Part shown: piece by piece, positions 63,389-64,000 of the stretch
Position numbering within the stretch: the stretch's first letter is position 1
How the letters are laid out: each line of letters starts with the position of its first letter
Source: Pseudomonas mandelii
GTDB taxonomy: Bacteria; Pseudomonadota; Gammaproteobacteria; Pseudomonadales; Pseudomonadaceae
Reading direction: 5' to 3'
DNA length: 64,000 bases
Assembly: GCF_006438925.1 (NCBI RefSeq)
Contig: NZ_RCZA01000003.1
Span: 100,241 to 164,240, forward strand
Translations under genes and position numbers: made by a program
Notes under the pieces: model-generated
The model's input: only the letters and a program-made list of their open reading frames with translations
The model's database searches: none
What the model was told of the DNA's origin: nothing

Positions 63389-64000
63389 ATGACCGATTTC
63401 CAGGATGTTGATGCCCAACTTGAAGACTGGAACGCCTTGCGCGCCACCGCCTCGTTCAGCGGCCTGCTGGTGGGCAACGGCGCCAGCCGCACCGTGTGGG
63501 ACGACTTCGGCTACGACTCGCTGTTCGAAAACGCCCGTACCGTCGAAGAAAAACCCCTGAGCCAGTCCGAGCTGAGCGTGTTTGACGCCCTGCAGACGCG
63601 CAGCTTCGAGCAAGTGCTCAGCGCGCTGAAAACCACCAGCCGGGTCAACAAGGCCCTGGCCGTGAGTTCCGCCGCGCCGCGCAATCGTTACTACGCGATC
63701 AAGGAAGCGCTGATCAACACTGTGCACGCGGTGCACATCCCATGGCGGCTGGTGGTGCCTTCGACGCTGACGACGATCAATCAGGAACTGGGCCGCTACC
63801 GGACTGTGTTCACCACCAACTACGATCTGCTCAGCTACTGGGCGATCCAGCACCAGCCTGATGTGATCAGCGACCTGTTTCAGGGTGCAGAATCAAGCTT
63901 TGATCTGAGCGCCACGGCGACCGATAAAACCCGGCTGCTTTACCTGCATGGCGGGTTGCATCTGGTGCGTAATCAGGACGGTACGGCGCGCAAACTGATG
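63389..64000 (+). CDS. DUF4917, SIR2-like protein (5' part)
   Basis: 204 codons, cut by the window end. SIR2-like nucleotide-binding signs are GLLVGNGASRTVW near residue 24, TTNYDLLSYW and LYLHGGLHL, the order seen in SIR2_2/SIR2_4-type proteins. SIR2-like proteins can degrade NAD; some do so in phage defence. The catalytic status and full length cannot be judged here. Confidence 0.8.
   Translation, partial: MTDFQDVDAQLEDWNALRATASFSGLLVGNGASRTVWDDFGYDSLFENARTVEEKPLSQSELSVFDALQTRSFEQVLSALKTTSRVNKALAVSSAAPRNRYYAIKEALINTVHAVHIPWRLVVPSTLTTINQELGRYRTVFTTNYDLLSYWAIQHQPDVISDLFQGAESSFDLSATATDKTRLLYLHGGLHLVRNQDGTARKLM

Overview
The window is a chromosomal segment of a Pseudomonas, most likely of the P. 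fluorescens/P. putida side of the genus. This rests on several signs: the algU-mucA-mucB-mucD order without mucC, a PhaG very close to the P. putida type, a TctDE-OpdH-TctCBA tricarboxylate locus, and many copies of the Pseudomonas intergenic REP repeat (GAGCGAGC[CT]TGCTCGCGA inverted pairs). Codon use is GC-rich throughout, apart from a more AT-rich stretch around 43.3-47.8 kb.

Layout. 0.2-4.3 kb: gcvR-like regulator, bcp peroxiredoxin, AI-2E/PerM membrane protein, TusA-like protein and a BepA-like M48 protease. 4.4-8.2 kb: the envelope-stress operon algU-mucA-mucB-mucD on the minus strand, with two candidate AlgU promoters. 8.7-12.9 kb: nadB, ygfX, sdhE, ygfZ and an HDOD gene. 13.0-20.7 kb: tricarboxylate uptake, with a two-component system divergent from an OprD-type porin, TctC, TctB, TctA and an overlapping AbrB-family membrane protein. 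A triple 11-bp direct repeat is the likely operator. 20.8-23.6 kb: ung, a CoA hydrolase and two Tyr/Gly-rich small lipoproteins.

23.7-33.9 kb is the most informative region: a complete guanidine assimilation operon. A sigma-54-like promoter precedes a guanidine-I (ykkC) riboswitch, an ABC importer, the two DUF1989 carboxyguanidine deiminase subunits, then a second riboswitch of a different class (guanidine-II, mini-ykkC) directly before the biotin-dependent guanidine carboxylase, and finally allophanate hydrolase. Guanidine is imported, carboxylated, deiminated to allophanate and hydrolysed to ammonia and CO2. The carboxylase gene carries a REP pair in frame inside its coding sequence.

34-38 kb: a diguanylate cyclase, a CWC mini-protein, rsuA, phaG and tRNA-Gly(CCC). 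38.4-48.9 kb is accessory: an unusual aa3/caa3-type oxidase (subunit II with two fused cytochrome c domains, two subunit III genes, subunit IV), unknown proteins, a trans-aconitate methyltransferase, a tandem pair of PixA/AidA-type inclusion-body proteins behind a strong promoter and long leader, and a lone HsdR-N-type nuclease-like protein. 49-54.6 kb: small stress and envelope genes, a PAS-GAF-GGDEF cyclase, LysE exporter, fosA, LysR and a YdcZ-type membrane protein. 54.6-59.4 kb: a catabolic set (MFS, HMG-CoA-lyase-type enzyme, CaiB CoA-transferase, LysR). 59.7-62.1 kb: an alpha-oxoamine-synthase-like PLP enzyme paired with an MFS exporter. 62-64 kb: iron alcohol dehydrogenase, an ANR-like box and the 5' part of a SIR2-like DUF4917 gene running off the window.

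All calls rest on reading the sequence and on knowledge of the families; no database search or folding program was run.
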